A stretch of DNA of 64,000 bases from Streptomyces sp. SLBN-118. GTDB taxonomy: Bacteria; Actinomycetota; Actinomycetes; Streptomycetales; Streptomycetaceae. Below are positions 42,679-52,704 of this stretch, piece by piece (position 1 is the first letter of the stretch; each line of letters begins with the position of its first letter). The stretch lies in assembly GCF_006715635.1 (NCBI RefSeq), contig NZ_VFNP01000002.1, positions 434,001-498,000 of the forward strand, in the 5' to 3' direction. The translations under genes were made by a program, and so were the position numbers. Below the pieces are notes generated by a model. That model was not told the origin of the DNA. It ran no database searches and saw only the letters and a list, made by a program, of their open reading frames with translations.

Positions 42679-45042
42679 TCAGCTGCGCAGCGGCCCCTCG
42701 CAGCTGTATGTCGCGGAGCCTGCCGTCCGGTTGCTCCAGATCTCGACGGGTCCGAACGAGCAGTTCATGTCGGCGAGGTTGTTGGACGCAGGCCGGGCGC
42801 GGTCGAGGATGAAGTAGTCGACCGTCTCGGACATGTCCTTGAAGACACTGTCAGCGCTGCTCGCGTCAGAGAGATTTGCGGTGATCCTCCCGGTGCACGT
42901 GAAGCGCCGTTTGCCGGGTTCGCCGCCCTCGGAGCACACCGGATCCGCGTACGTGGCGGTGGCGAAGGCCTGGCGTACGGCCTCCGAAGTGGCGTCCCTG
43001 AGCTGGTCGTTGGGCGTGAAGCTCGTCTGGGGCACGAACAGGTCGTCGAGCTTGGCGATCTGTGCGTCGAGGAAGCTGTCGTACGAGCGCTGCAGGGCCG
43101 CGTCGCCGCCGAGGCGGGTGCGCCAGGCATCGAATCCCGCTGGATCGTCCGCCCGCAGGTATCCGTACATCTCGCGGAGCAGGGCGGGGCGTTCGGTCCA
43201 CAGGTACTCGAAGAAGGTGCCCGCGTAGTTGTAGAAGCGGAAGCCGTCCCCGTCGTACGTGGCGTGCAGCAGCTGGTTCACGGTCATCCGGGGGCCGCCG
43301 CCCGCGGTGTCGTTGATGATTCCGCGGACCAGGGACTTGCGCACCCTGATCCCGTCGTCGCGGGTGGCTCCGTCGAAGAACTCGGCCGTCCCCTCGTCCA
43401 TCGCGGTGGTCCGGTCGCCGCTGTACCAGGGTCCTTCGCCGAAGTAACCGGGCACGGCCCAGCGGCCGTTGAGGTAGTGCACGTACTCGTGCCGGAAGAG
43501 CTCTTCGAGGGTGAGGGAGGAGTCCTGCGGCACCCGGCGCTGGTAGGTGTAGAAGGTGGCACCGCGCTCGATGTAGATGCCGCCGTTCTGGGTCCCCATC
43601 CCGGTCAGGATCGGGTGGTAGACCTCGTAGTCGGCGCGCGATCCGTAGAGCACGATCGTCAGCGAGGTGTTGGTGTCGCCGACCAGTGGCTGCTCGGTGC
43701 CGAGGACCCGGTGGAAGTGTGCCCTGACCTGCTTGCTCGCATAGTAGAGCTGGTCGACGGTGGCGCGGTCCAGCCCGGTGCGCACCTTGATGGCGCCGTT
43801 GTCGTAGGTGTACGTGTACGGGAAGATCTTCCGCTCGATGTCCTCCTTGCACACGGCGTAGGGCTTGCACGCCTCGTAGAAGTTGAGCCACGACACGAGT
43901 GAGGCCCAGGGGCGGCTGCCGTCGCCGAAGTTGGCGCGCGCGACGGGCAGCAGGGCCCCGAGGTCGGGAACGATCCGTGCCTTCAGGGCGTCGACCTGGC
44001 CGAAGCGGCCGTATTCGCCGAGGGCGTCGCGCACGACCCACTCGTTGACGGTGCCCTTGAGGTGCGTGTAGTCGGCGAAGGCCCGGAAGGACGCACGGTA
44101 GGAGGCGTTCTGGGTGACCACGTTGTGGAAGGCCGAGTCCCGGTTGCCCGGGTAGATGCCGAGGTAGTTCACGGAGAGGGCGGCAAGGGCAGCGCCGCCC
44201 CAGGAGGCGTTGTCGTACTGACCCTTGTGGAAGCGGTCCATCGTGGCGAGGACTTTTCTGATCAGGCCGAGCTGGCTGTGCCGCAGGCCGGGGGCGCTAC
44301 CGGTGTACAGCGCCTCGCGCAGGGTCTCGGCGTTGGTCTGCGTTACCTGGAAGGTGCGGGCCGCGGTGCCGAAGTCGTAGATGGCACGACGCAGGATCTC
44401 GGTGGTCGGGGCATCGGTGATGTCTATCTCGGGGCGCGAGAAGTCGTGGTACACCACGGCGTGGAGATACGTGAACATCTCCAGCAGATGGGTGCCGTTG
44501 CGGCCGTTGTGGGCGGCGGCGAGCGAGGAGATCCGGCGGCCGACGGCCTGGACGTGGGCGTCGGACATCACCGGGACGAGCCGGGCGTCCCAGGTCCAGA
44601 TGAGGCCTCTGAGGCAGCCGTCGGCGGTGACGGCAGGGTCGGCGAGGAAGTCGGCGAACTGCTCCGGCGTGAGGCGGGTGATGCCGTCGAGGGTGCACGG
44701 GACCCCTGCGGCGCTGACCCGGGCGATCGAGGAAGCCCTGCTCTTGCCCGGGCCCTGGCGGCCGGGTGTGCGGCCGCCTTGTGCCAGCCCTCCCGGCGCG
44801 GAGGCCGGCTCGGCGGCGGGCTTGGGTGCCTTGGCGAGGTGTTCGACCTCGTCGAAGGGGTTGCCCCCGGGTGCGGAGGCGGGCTTCGCGGCCGGGCCCG
44901 GCCGGGCGGCGAAGGTGGCAGGCGCCTTGAGGGCCGCAGACTCCCTGTCCACGGCTTGGGCGGTCTGGCCGAACGGTGCAAGCAGCGCGACGGATATGGC
45001 TCCGGCGAGCAGGGGCTTGCGCACGGATCTGAGCTGGGACAC
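42679..45042 (-). CDS. Secreted M9 collagenase-like metallopeptidase
   Basis: 787 residues from GTG 45042 (AGGAG upstream). Signal peptide PLLAGAISVALLAPFGQTAQA, a Pro/Ala/Gly-rich pro-region with two copies of PASAPGG, a long helical activator domain (about 110-430) and the zinc domain: H518-E-Y-V-H522 in LFRHEYVHYLNG followed by DEGTAEFFDG, the gluzincin third ligand. Ends without a PKD or collagen-binding domain. Digests collagen-like triple helices outside the cell; members without CBD often have weaker collagen binding. A promoter is visible upstream. Confidence 0.9.
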   Translation of the reverse strand: MSQLRSVRKPLLAGAISVALLAPFGQTAQAVDRESAALKAPATFAARPGPAAKPASAPGGNPFDEVEHLAKAPKPAAEPASAPGGLAQGGRTPGRQGPGKSRASSIARVSAAGVPCTLDGITRLTPEQFADFLADPAVTADGCLRGLIWTWDARLVPVMSDAHVQAVGRRISSLAAAHNGRNGTHLLEMFTYLHAVVYHDFSRPEIDITDAPTTEILRRAIYDFGTAARTFQVTQTNAETLREALYTGSAPGLRHSQLGLIRKVLATMDRFHKGQYDNASWGGAALAALSVNYLGIYPGNRDSAFHNVVTQNASYRASFRAFADYTHLKGTVNEWVVRDALGEYGRFGQVDALKARIVPDLGALLPVARANFGDGSRPWASLVSWLNFYEACKPYAVCKEDIERKIFPYTYTYDNGAIKVRTGLDRATVDQLYYASKQVRAHFHRVLGTEQPLVGDTNTSLTIVLYGSRADYEVYHPILTGMGTQNGGIYIERGATFYTYQRRVPQDSSLTLEELFRHEYVHYLNGRWAVPGYFGEGPWYSGDRTTAMDEGTAEFFDGATRDDGIRVRKSLVRGIINDTAGGGPRMTVNQLLHATYDGDGFRFYNYAGTFFEYLWTERPALLREMYGYLRADDPAGFDAWRTRLGGDAALQRSYDSFLDAQIAKLDDLFVPQTSFTPNDQLRDATSEAVRQAFATATYADPVCSEGGEPGKRRFTCTGRITANLSDASSADSVFKDMSETVDYFILDRARPASNNLADMNCSFGPVEIWSNRTAGSATYSCEGPLRS

Positions 45043-45167
45043 CGGTGACTCCTGATGTGGGAGGTGGGAGGTGGCAGTGGCGGCGTGACAGCGGTGCGTT
45101 CATCGCGAACGGACCGAGCACTCAAGGGAGTTGCTCCTCGGCTGGAAATCCACGATGTGCGACCCGT

Positions 45168-45196
45168 AACATAGTAATGTGAAATTGCACTGACAA
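45168..45196 (-). promoter_or_regulatory. Promoter of the collagenase gene
   Basis: On the minus strand TTGTCA (45196 to 45191), a 17-base spacer and TATGTT (45173 to 45168) match the vegetative consensus well. The start codon is about 130 bp downstream. The spacer core GTGCAATTTCAC is near-palindromic, so a regulator could act there. Confidence 0.6.
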
Positions 45197-45303
45197 GCCC
45201 TCAAAGCCTGTTCATCTTCGTGGAGTTCCTGTGAGCGCCGCCCAAAAGGTCACACATCCCGCCAAGCGCCCCGGGGCGGGGCAGCCATGACCTGCCCGTT
45301 TCA

Positions 45304-45435
45304 CCGGAGTTGGCGTCGTTCATCCGCCGCTACACCCTGTGCAGCAGCGGCCGTGTGCTCGGCCTGGACCTCCACGACTGCGCGCGGCCGCGCACCCCGG
45401 AGTCGATCGAGGACTGGATGGGTACGCTCACCGCG
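45304..45435 (+). pseudogene. Fragment of an M24 aminopeptidase P-like gene
   Basis: One frame gives RRYTLCSSGRVLGLDLHDCA, which lines up with the metal-site block of Xaa-Pro aminopeptidases (normally a HGTGHMLGLDVHDC-like sequence). The two catalytic His positions are altered (SSGR for TGH) and the rest of the enzyme is gone. It butts against the 3' end of the decayed SpoIIE gene. A short fragment, so the assignment is tentative. Confidence 0.45.
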
Positions 45436-45438
45436 GGC

Positions 45439-46200
45439 TTATGCCGGTCTGACCCGTGCGCGGCAGGCGCTCGATCGCCGCATCGTCGCATCGTCGCCCA
45501 GGCTTTCCCCGACGTGACCGAGGAGGTCCCTGCACAGGCGACGCAGCAGGGTCTCAGGATGTTCTCCGGTCCACCGCGCCACTCGCTCCCCGAGGGGGTA
45601 GAAGGCGCCGGACCGGTCCCGGGCCTCGATGACTCCGTCCGTGTAGAGCAGGATGATGTCGCCCGGCTCGAAGGCGAAGGTTTCGGGGGCGACGTCGAAG
45701 TCCACGATTTCGGTGAGGCCCAGGGGCGGTGCCGGGCGGCGCACGTCCAGGGCGGTGACCCGCCCACCGCGCAGCAGCAGAGGCGAGGGGTGCCCACAAT
45801 TGATCACGTCAAGCGTCGACTCGTTGTCCGGGACGTCGAGGACCGCCGGGTGATGAATGCCTCGCCGTGGTCGTCGGAGTCGTCGGGATCATCCAGGGGT
45901 TGGAGGAGACGGTTCCCTCCAGATAGGCCACCAGCGCGGGCAGATCGGCCTGCCGGTGGGCAGCGGCCCTGAAGGCGCCGAGCCGGAGAGCGGCGTCCCC
46001 GATCGCCTCCAGCCCCTTGCCCCGGACATCCCCGATGATGAGCCGGGTCCCCTGCGCCGTGCGGGCGGCGGCGTACAGGTCGCCGCCGATCTGCGCCTCC
46101 GCTTCGGCTGCGAGATAGACGGAGGCGATACGCAGCGGGCCGATCCGCTGCGGCAGGGGCCGTAGCACGACCTGCTGTGCGGCCTCGGGAACGACAGGCC
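45439..46200 (-). pseudogene. Frameshifted SpoIIE-type phosphatase
   Basis: The 5' end has AAQQVVLRPLPQRIGPLRIA, then EAEAQIGGDLYAAARTAQGTR and GDVRGKGLEAIGDAALRLG. Near 45890 the frame shifts (next GEAFITRR-like segment), near 45850 again (AVLDVPDNESTLDVINCGHP), giving LLYTDGVIEARDRSG. A tandem 8-bp duplication (CATCGTCG at 45481-45488 and 45489-45496) shifts it a third time before the last GDDA motif. The usual N-terminal membrane or sensor region is absent. Family: integral-membrane PP2C phosphatases of Streptomyces. Not functional. Confidence 0.8.
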
Positions 46201-46290
46201 CTGGGAGTGGTTCGGTCGGGGCCGGGCGGCCACCGCGGAAGCGGCATGCCCGGCCCCGGACCTCACGCGGCTCACGCCGCGCGGACGGGA

Positions 46291-46785
46291 TCAGCCCTCG
46301 ACGACGCCCGACTTGGCGATCGTGATCTTCGCCTTGGGGGCGCCGCTGCGGGAGCCGAGGCCCTCGATGCGCTTCACGAGGTCCATGCCCTCGACGACCT
46401 CGCCGAAGACGACGTGCTTGTTGTCCAGCCAGTCGGTGACGATGGTCGTGATGAAGAACTGCGAGCCGTTGGTGTTGGGGCCCGCGTTGGCCATGGAGAG
46501 CTGACCCGGCTTGGTGTGCTTGAGCTGGAAGTTCTCGTCGGCGAACTTCTGACCGTAGATGCTCTTGCCGCCCGTGCCGTTACCGGCGGTGAAGTCACCG
46601 CCCTGGAGCATGAAGTCCGGGATGACACGGTGGAAGGAAGAGCCCTCGTAGCCGTAGCCGTGCTCGCCCGTGGCGAGTTCGCGGAAGTTCCTGGCGGTCT
46701 TGGGGACCACGTCGTCGAACAGCGCGAAGACGATCCGGCCGGCGGGCTCGTCGTTGATGGTGATGTCGAAAAAGACGTTACTCAT
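46291..46785 (-). CDS. Cyclophilin-type peptidyl-prolyl cis-trans isomerase
   Basis: 164 residues from ATG 46785, where [18 protein letters not shown] begins; a longer in-frame ORF upstream is rejected. All signature blocks are present: [15 protein letters not shown], the active-site Arg and Gln segment, [13 protein letters not shown] and [14 protein letters not shown]. No signal peptide, so cytoplasmic. It lies 144 bp downstream of hypE on the same strand; no functional link is implied. Confidence 0.94.
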   Translation of the reverse strand: MSNVFFDITINDEPAGRIVFALFDDVVPKTARNFRELATGEHGYGYEGSSFHRVIPDFMLQGGDFTAGNGTGGKSIYGQKFADENFQLKHTKPGQLSMANAGPNTNGSQFFITTIVTDWLDNKHVVFGEVVEGMDLVKRIEGLGSRSGAPKAKITIAKSGVVEG

Positions 46786-46929
46786 GGCTTCATCCTGACA
46801 CCCCCAGTCACCGGAGCGCACACCAGACCCGCCTTCCACGGACAAACACCTGTGTCTGCCGCCCCGCCGGGCCAGTCGCACGGGTTGTGAACCGCCGTGT
46901 GCACAGGGACCTGGGCAACGGCCGCGGCG

Positions 46930-48045
46930 TCAGCAGATTCGCGGCAGTTGCTCCCCGATCGGCAGGTCCACCACCCGTGTGCCGCCGAGTCCGGTGCGCG
47001 CCACCACCATGCCGGGGTGGGCCTCAACCGCCTCGCCGATCACCGCTGCCTCGGCGCCCAGGGGGTGCGTACGCATGGCTTCCAGGACCGGCTCGGCGTG
47101 CTCGCGCGGGACGAACGCCACGAGCTTGCCTTCGTTGGCGACGTACATCGGGTCCAGCCCCAGGACGGCACAGGCGCCCGCCACGGGTGGCGGGACAGGG
47201 ATGCTGCGCTCCTGGATGACGACTCCGACACCGGAGGCCGCCGCGATCTCGTTCAGCGTGGCCGCCAGACCTCCGCGTGTGGGATCGCGCAGCACATGCA
47301 GGTCCGGGGTGACAGCGAGCATCTCGCCCACCAGGCCGCCGAGCGCCGCGCAGTCGCTCTCGATCTCGACGCCGAACTCAAGGCCCTCGCGGACGCTCAT
47401 GATCGCGACGCCGTGGACGCCGATCGCACCGCTGACGATCACCACATCACCCGGGACGACGCGCTGCGGCCGCAGATCGACGCCCGCCGGGATGATGCCG
47501 ATCCCCGCGGTGTTGATGTAGATCCCGTCGCCGTGGCCGGCCTCGACGACCTTGGTGTCGCCTGTCACCACGTCGACCCCCGCGATGCGGGCGGCCCTGC
47601 CCAGCGCGTCCGCCACGCGGGAGACCACCGAGAGCTCCACGCCCTCCTCCAGGATGAACCCGCAGGAGAGATAGGCGGCTTGGGCGCCGCTCATGGCAAG
47701 GTCGTTGACGGTGCCGTTGACTGCCAGGTCGCCGATACTGCCGCCGGGGAAGAACAGCGGCCGCACGACGAAGGAGTCCGTGGAGAAGGCCAGCCGGACT
47801 CCGCCGAGCGAGAGCGCCGCGGAATCGCCCAGTTGCCCGAGCACCTCTCCCCCGAAGGCGGGTGCGAAAATGTGCTGGACGAGCTCGGCGGACAGCGCGC
47901 CGCCACCGCCGTGGCCCATCACCACCCGGCTCTGGTCCCGCAGTGGTGCCGGGCAGGTCCACGCCGTCGGGTCCGGCAGCTCGGTGGTCCGCGGCGAGCC
48001 GTTCACCGGCGTGTCCGTCGAGGGCGCTTGTGTGATCTCAGACAA
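46930..48045 (-). CDS. hypE: [NiFe]-hydrogenase maturation protein HypE
   Basis: 371 residues. It dehydrates the carboxamide on its own C-terminal Cys to thiocyanate, the CN donor for Fe(CN)2CO. Seen: [56 protein letters not shown] and the essential C-terminal Cys in GEQLPRIC. The TTG start at 48045 overlaps the hypD stop by eight bases; no other start keeps the MSEIT-like front. Last gene of the hyp operon. Confidence 0.93.
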   Translation of the reverse strand: MSEITQAPSTDTPVNGSPRTTELPDPTAWTCPAPLRDQSRVVMGHGGGGALSAELVQHIFAPAFGGEVLGQLGDSAALSLGGVRLAFSTDSFVVRPLFFPGGSIGDLAVNGTVNDLAMSGAQAAYLSCGFILEEGVELSVVSRVADALGRAARIAGVDVVTGDTKVVEAGHGDGIYINTAGIGIIPAGVDLRPQRVVPGDVVIVSGAIGVHGVAIMSVREGLEFGVEIESDCAALGGLVGEMLAVTPDLHVLRDPTRGGLAATLNEIAAASGVGVVIQERSIPVPPPVAGACAVLGLDPMYVANEGKLVAFVPREHAEPVLEAMRTHPLGAEAAVIGEAVEAHPGMVVARTGLGGTRVVDLPIGEQLPRIC

Positions 48046-49162
48046 CGGAGTTCGCCTCCAGCGATGCGGTCGTGATGTCCAGCCGCCGGTAGAGGTAGTA
48101 CGCGGCACACGCGCCCTCACTGGAGACCATGGTGGCGCCGAGCGGGGTCCGGGGCGTGCACAGCGTGCCGAAGGCCTCGCACTCATGGGGTTTCAGCAGG
48201 CCCTGCAGGACCTCCCCGCTGCGGCACTCCGCCGGCTCCCTGGTCCGGATGCCGGTGACCGAGAAGCGGTACTCGGCGTCGTATTCCCGGTATCGCTGCG
48301 ACAACCGCCAGCCGCTGCCCGGGATGGTTCCGATACCGCGCCAGGCGCGGTCGGTGACCTCGAAGACATCCGCCAGCATGGCCTGGGCGGCGGGGTTTCC
48401 CTCGGGGCGGACCGCACGGGGGTAGGCATTGTCGACGGTGTGCTCGCCGCGTTCCAGCTGCCGTACGGTTCTGCGCACCCCCTCAAGGATGTCCAGCGGC
48501 TCGAATCCGGTCACCACGATGGGGACTCCGAAGCGTTCGGCGAGCCCGGGATACTCCGACACTCCCATCACGCTGCACACATGCCCGGCCGCGAGAAAGG
48601 CCTGCACCCGACAGCTCGGGGACTGCATGATCGCCTCGATCGCGGGCGGCACCCTCACATGGGACACCAGGAGGCTGAAGTTCTGGATTCCGAGCCTGCG
48701 CGCCTGATACACCGTCATGGCATTGGGCGGCGCGGTCGTCTCGAATCCGATGCCGAAGAACACCACTTCCCGGTCCGGGTTCTGCTGAGCGATCCTCAGG
48801 GCGTCGAGCGGCGAGTAGACGACCCGTACATCGCCGCCTTCACTGCGGACCTGGAACAGGTCACGGCCGGTGCCCGGCACACGGAGCATGTCGCCGAAGG
48901 AGCAGAAGATCACCTCGGGGCGGGAGGCGATCTCCAGCGCCTTGTCGATCACCTCCAGCGGGGTGACACACACGGGACAGCCCGGCCCGTGGATCAACTC
49001 CACCTGGTCGGGGAGCAATTGGTCGATGCCGTGCCGGATGATCGTATGCGTCTGTCCCCCGCAGACCTCCATCAGCGCCCACGGTCTGGTCACCGTGGAG
49101 TGGATGTCGTCCAGCAGACGCCGCGCCAGATCCGGGTCCTGGAACTCGTCGATGTACTTCAC
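48038..49162 (-). CDS. hypD: Hydrogenase maturation protein HypD
   Basis: 374 residues. HypD is a 4Fe-4S scaffold that assembles Fe(CN)2CO. The conserved cysteines are visible in [24 protein letters not shown] and [12 protein letters not shown], and the C-terminal [22 protein letters not shown] block. GTG 49162 overlaps the hypC stop (GTGA). Neighbours hypC and hypE are its partners in the pathway. Confidence 0.95.
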   Translation of the reverse strand: MKYIDEFQDPDLARRLLDDIHSTVTRPWALMEVCGGQTHTIIRHGIDQLLPDQVELIHGPGCPVCVTPLEVIDKALEIASRPEVIFCSFGDMLRVPGTGRDLFQVRSEGGDVRVVYSPLDALRIAQQNPDREVVFFGIGFETTAPPNAMTVYQARRLGIQNFSLLVSHVRVPPAIEAIMQSPSCRVQAFLAAGHVCSVMGVSEYPGLAERFGVPIVVTGFEPLDILEGVRRTVRQLERGEHTVDNAYPRAVRPEGNPAAQAMLADVFEVTDRAWRGIGTIPGSGWRLSQRYREYDAEYRFSVTGIRTREPAECRSGEVLQGLLKPHECEAFGTLCTPRTPLGATMVSSEGACAAYYLYRRLDITTASLEANSVV

Positions 49163-49482
49163 TTCTGAGCCTCCTGCGCTGTGTCGATGCCGGCGGCAGG
49201 CAACGGGGATCCACCCGCCTGTGCCGCGAGCTCCCACGGATCGCCGAACTCCTCCTGGAGCATCCCGAGCGTGGAGAAGAGCTCGAGCGTCTGCTTGGCC
49301 GACTCCTCGTCCAGGCGTTGCAGGGCAAATCCGACGTGGACGATGGCGTACTCGCCGATCTGGAGGTCCGGCAGATACTCCAGGCACACCTCCTTGACGA
49401 CGCCGCCGAAATCGACGCTGGCCATACGGGTGCCGTCGCGTTCCTCGATGTCCAGGACTCTCCCGGGTACCGCCAGGCACAT
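49159..49482 (-). CDS. hypC: Hydrogenase maturation chaperone HypC
   Basis: 107 residues. Begins [14 protein letters not shown] with the essential Cys2 that binds the iron precursor; [29 protein letters not shown] is the OB-like core. The tail (residues about 70-107) is longer than in E. coli HypC (about 90 residues) and is Gly/Ala-rich. GGAG lies upstream of ATG 49482. It passes Fe(CN)2CO from HypD to the hydrogenase large subunit, none of which lies in this window. Confidence 0.94.
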   Translation of the reverse strand: MCLAVPGRVLDIEERDGTRMASVDFGGVVKEVCLEYLPDLQIGEYAIVHVGFALQRLDEESAKQTLELFSTLGMLQEEFGDPWELAAQAGGSPLPAAGIDTAQEAQK

Positions 49483-49534
49483 GCGCTTCTCCTCGCTGTG
49501 GATGTTTCGTAGCCCGCTTTTCCCGGGCGCGTCG

Positions 49535-51940
49535 TCAGTCGCTGCCTGACCGCCCGGCCACGGCTGTGTGTGCGGCCACCATGAGCTGGCCGAGCGCCAG
49601 TCCCCCGTCGTTCGGAGGGACCTGGCGGTGGCGCAGGACCGTGAAGCCCTCCTCGCTGAGCAACCGTGTGCACGCCGAGGAGAGCAGAGTGTTGGCGAAG
49701 ACACCGCCGGTCAGCGCCACGGTGTCCAGCCCGTGCTCCGCGCGCGCCATGACGCACATCGTGTGGACGAGACCGGCGACGGCCCGGTGGAAGCGCGCAG
49801 CGACGAGAGCCGGCGATGTGCCGGCCCGTACGTCGTCGACGACTGCTGCCAGAACGGGAGCGGGATCAGCGGCTGCCGCCCCCTGGCCCTCGCCCGGCCG
49901 CACGGCAAACCCATAGGTCGCGGTGTCCCCGGCCGTCGCCGTCAGTGCGGCCGCTTCCAGCTCGATGGCTGCCTGAGCTTCGTATCCGGACCGATGGCAG
50001 ACGCCCGCGAGCGAGGACACGGCATCGAACAGCCGCCCCATGCTGGACGTGGGCACGCAGTTCAGACTTCGCTCCAACTGCTGTTTCAGCACCCGGAGTT
50101 CGTCGGGAGGACAGGCGGCGGTGCAGGGAAGGTCGTGGGACCAGGCGATGCCCGCCGCGCGCAGATGGGCGAGTGCCATGCGGTACGGCCGGTGCACGGC
50201 GGCGTCGCCACCGGGCTGGGGGACGTAGGCGAGGTGTCCCAGGCGGCTGAACCCGTCGTAGGCCGCCAGCAGGAACTCCCCGCCCCACACCGCGCCGTCG
50301 TCACCGTAGCCGGTGCCGTCGAACGCGACCCCGACGACCGGGCGGCTCCCGTCCAGGCCATGCTCCGCCATCGCGGAGGCAATGTGCGCGTGGTGGTGCT
50401 GGACCCGTACGACCGGTCGCCCGGCGGCATGCCGGGTGGCCCATTGTCCGGAGCGATAGCCGGGATGCCTGTCGGCCGCCAGCAGCTCAGGGCCCACTCC
50501 GGTAATCGACTCCAGCTGTGTTTCGGCGCGCTCGAAGGCCTGTTGTGTGGCGAGGTCGTCCATGTCCCCGATGTGCGCCGACAGCCAGCCCCGGCGCCCT
50601 TCCGCGAGGCAGAACGCGTTCTTGAGGTCGCCCCCGACAGCGAGAGCCGGGGGCACGGACACGGGCAGTGAGACCGGCAGCGGGGCGTAGCCGCGGGCGC
50701 GGCGTACGATCAGCGGCTCCCCGTCGCACACCCGCACCACGGAGTCGTCGCACGGCACATGGATCCCGCGGTCGTGCATGAGCCAGGCGTCTGCCAGGTG
50801 CCCCAGCCGGGTCAGCGCATCGGTGTCTTCGGTGACGATCGGCTCGCCCGCCACATTCCCGCTGGTCATCACCAGCAGGCGTGGCCCGTCGGCATCACCG
50901 GGCAGGCCCAGAAGGAGATGGTGCAAGGGTGTGTAGGGAAGCATCACGCCCAGGTCGGGACTACCCGGGGCGACCTCCTGCGAGGGCCTGGGCAATCCCG
51001 CGCCGGCGCGCCGCCGCAGCAGGACGACGGGCCTGACGCCGCCCGTGAGCAGGCTTCGCTCCTCGGGGCCCAGGTGCACAAGGTGCTCGATGTCGGCGAT
51101 GCTCCCGGCCATCAGGGCGAACGGTTTGTTCCCGCGGGCCTTGCGGCGGCGCAGGGCGGCCACGGCCCGGGAGTCGGAGGCGTCGCATGCGAGGTGATAG
51201 CCGCCCAGGCCCTTCACTGCGAGGATCGCGCCCTGGGAAAGGAGCTTGCGGGCCTCGGCGACGGGGTCTGCGGCGGAAGCGGGCAGGGGTGGGCCTTCCC
51301 TGCCCGCCTGCGCCAGCAGCAGACGCAGGCGGGGGCCGCAGGCGTGGCAGGCGACCGGCTGCGCGTGAAAGCGGCGGTCGGCCGGATCGGCGTACTCCCG
51401 GGCGCAGTCGGGGCACATCGGGAAGTCGGCCATCGTCGTGTGGTCCCGGTCGTACGGGAGCCCGCGGACGATCGTGAAGCGGGGGCCGCAGTGCGTGCAG
51501 GTGATGAAGGGGTGGCGGTGACGCCGGTCGGCCGGATCGACCAGTTCCGCGAGACAGGCCACGCAGGTCGCCATGTCTGGCGAGACCAGGGTGCACGCGG
51601 GGCCCCCGGTCGTGGAGGGAGCGATGACGAACCCGTCACCTCCGGTGGCGGGGAGCTCCTGGTGGTCGACGGACTCCACCCGGGCGAGGGGCGGCGCCTG
51701 CGCACCGATGCGGTCGCAGAACAGAGCGACGTGAGCGGGCAGCCCCTCGACTTCCGCGACAACGCCCTCGCCGGTGTTGGTCACATGGCCGACCAGGTCG
51801 AGCCCGTTGGCGAGCGTGTACAGAAACGGCCGGAAGCCGACGCCTTGCACCACGCCCCGGACGGTGACCCGACGGCGCTCCACCGGCTCCCCGACGGCGA
51901 CGACGGTGGCAGTGGCAGCGGACCGCTGCGGTCCGCTCAC
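49535..51940 (-). CDS. hypF: Carbamoyltransferase HypF
   Basis: 801 residues, full length. N-terminal acylphosphatase domain (RVTVRGVVQGVGFRPFLY), two zinc-finger pairs (CVACLAEL, CTHCGPRF and CPDCAREY, CHACGPRL), YrdC domain (LAVKGLGGYHLACDASD) and the Kae1-like C-terminus with metal site VQHHHAHIASAMAEHGLDG. Converts carbamoyl-phosphate to the CN ligand precursor with HypE. Its GTG start overlaps the hypB stop (GTGA). Confidence 0.95.
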   Translation of the reverse strand: MSGPQRSAATATVVAVGEPVERRRVTVRGVVQGVGFRPFLYTLANGLDLVGHVTNTGEGVVAEVEGLPAHVALFCDRIGAQAPPLARVESVDHQELPATGGDGFVIAPSTTGGPACTLVSPDMATCVACLAELVDPADRRHRHPFITCTHCGPRFTIVRGLPYDRDHTTMADFPMCPDCAREYADPADRRFHAQPVACHACGPRLRLLLAQAGREGPPLPASAADPVAEARKLLSQGAILAVKGLGGYHLACDASDSRAVAALRRRKARGNKPFALMAGSIADIEHLVHLGPEERSLLTGGVRPVVLLRRRAGAGLPRPSQEVAPGSPDLGVMLPYTPLHHLLLGLPGDADGPRLLVMTSGNVAGEPIVTEDTDALTRLGHLADAWLMHDRGIHVPCDDSVVRVCDGEPLIVRRARGYAPLPVSLPVSVPPALAVGGDLKNAFCLAEGRRGWLSAHIGDMDDLATQQAFERAETQLESITGVGPELLAADRHPGYRSGQWATRHAAGRPVVRVQHHHAHIASAMAEHGLDGSRPVVGVAFDGTGYGDDGAVWGGEFLLAAYDGFSRLGHLAYVPQPGGDAAVHRPYRMALAHLRAAGIAWSHDLPCTAACPPDELRVLKQQLERSLNCVPTSSMGRLFDAVSSLAGVCHRSGYEAQAAIELEAAALTATAGDTATYGFAVRPGEGQGAAAADPAPVLAAVVDDVRAGTSPALVAARFHRAVAGLVHTMCVMARAEHGLDTVALTGGVFANTLLSSACTRLLSEEGFTVLRHRQVPPNDGGLALGQLMVAAHTAVAGRSGSD

Positions 51941-52701
51941 GAGCCGGACTGCGCCATGGCGCCGGGGGACGCCTCATGGGTATGCCTGCCGTGATCCTGG
52001 TGAGCATGCGGGCCCTGACGGGCCATCACGGGCGCGTGCACGAGGCCGCCGTCGGCCGCCGCCGTCGCCCGGTCCAGCAACGCGCCGACGCCCTCGCCCC
52101 GCCGCGCGGACGTCAGCAGGACGTCCACCCCCGGGTTGACCTGAGCGACGTTCGCCCGGAACGCCACCTCGTCGAACGCGACCGCCTCCGCGATGTCGGT
52201 CTTGGTCACCACGACAAGATGCGCCAGGCCGAAGGCGGTGGGGTACTTCAGCGGCTTGTCCTCCCCCTCCGTCACGGAGGCGAGCACGACCCGCAGGGTC
52301 TCTCCGAGGTCGTACGAGGCCGGACAGACCAGGTTGCCGACGTTCTCCACGAAGAGCAGCCGGACGTCGTCGGGCAGCCAGCCCTCCAGGTGCCGGCCCA
52401 GCATCCCGGCCTCCAGGTGGCACAGACCGTCCGTCAGCACCTGCTTGACCGGGACGCCTGAACGGGCCAGCCGCACGGCGTCGTTCTCGGTGGCGAGGTC
52501 GGCGGTCAGCGCCGCGACCCGTACGCCCCGCTCCCGCGCCAACAGCAGTTCGCCCTCCAGGAGGGCGGTCTTCCCGCTGCCGGGGCTGGACAGCAGATTG
52601 ACAACCGTGGTGCCGCGGGCGGCCAGACCCGCGCGCAGCGCGTGCGCGGTCGCGTCGTTCTTGGCGAGGACCGCCTGTTGCAGATCGACCACACGGCACA
52701 T
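51937..52701 (-). CDS. hypB: Nickel-insertion GTPase HypB
   Basis: 254 residues. GTPase core: Walker A SSPGSGKT, VKQVLTDGLCHLEAGM with the metal Cys, FVENVGNLVCPASYDLGE and NKxD-like TKTD. The usual N-terminal CxxCGC or His stretch is absent; instead a His-rich tail (HAHQDHGRHTH, about 232-242) sits at the extreme C-terminus. Four bases after hypA, so the two are translated together. Supplies Ni2+ with HypA. Confidence 0.94.
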   Translation of the reverse strand: MCRVVDLQQAVLAKNDATAHALRAGLAARGTTVVNLLSSPGSGKTALLEGELLLARERGVRVAALTADLATENDAVRLARSGVPVKQVLTDGLCHLEAGMLGRHLEGWLPDDVRLLFVENVGNLVCPASYDLGETLRVVLASVTEGEDKPLKYPTAFGLAHLVVVTKTDIAEAVAFDEVAFRANVAQVNPGVDVLLTSARRGEGVGALLDRATAAADGGLVHAPVMARQGPHAHQDHGRHTHEASPGAMAQSGS

Positions 52702-52704
52702 GCT

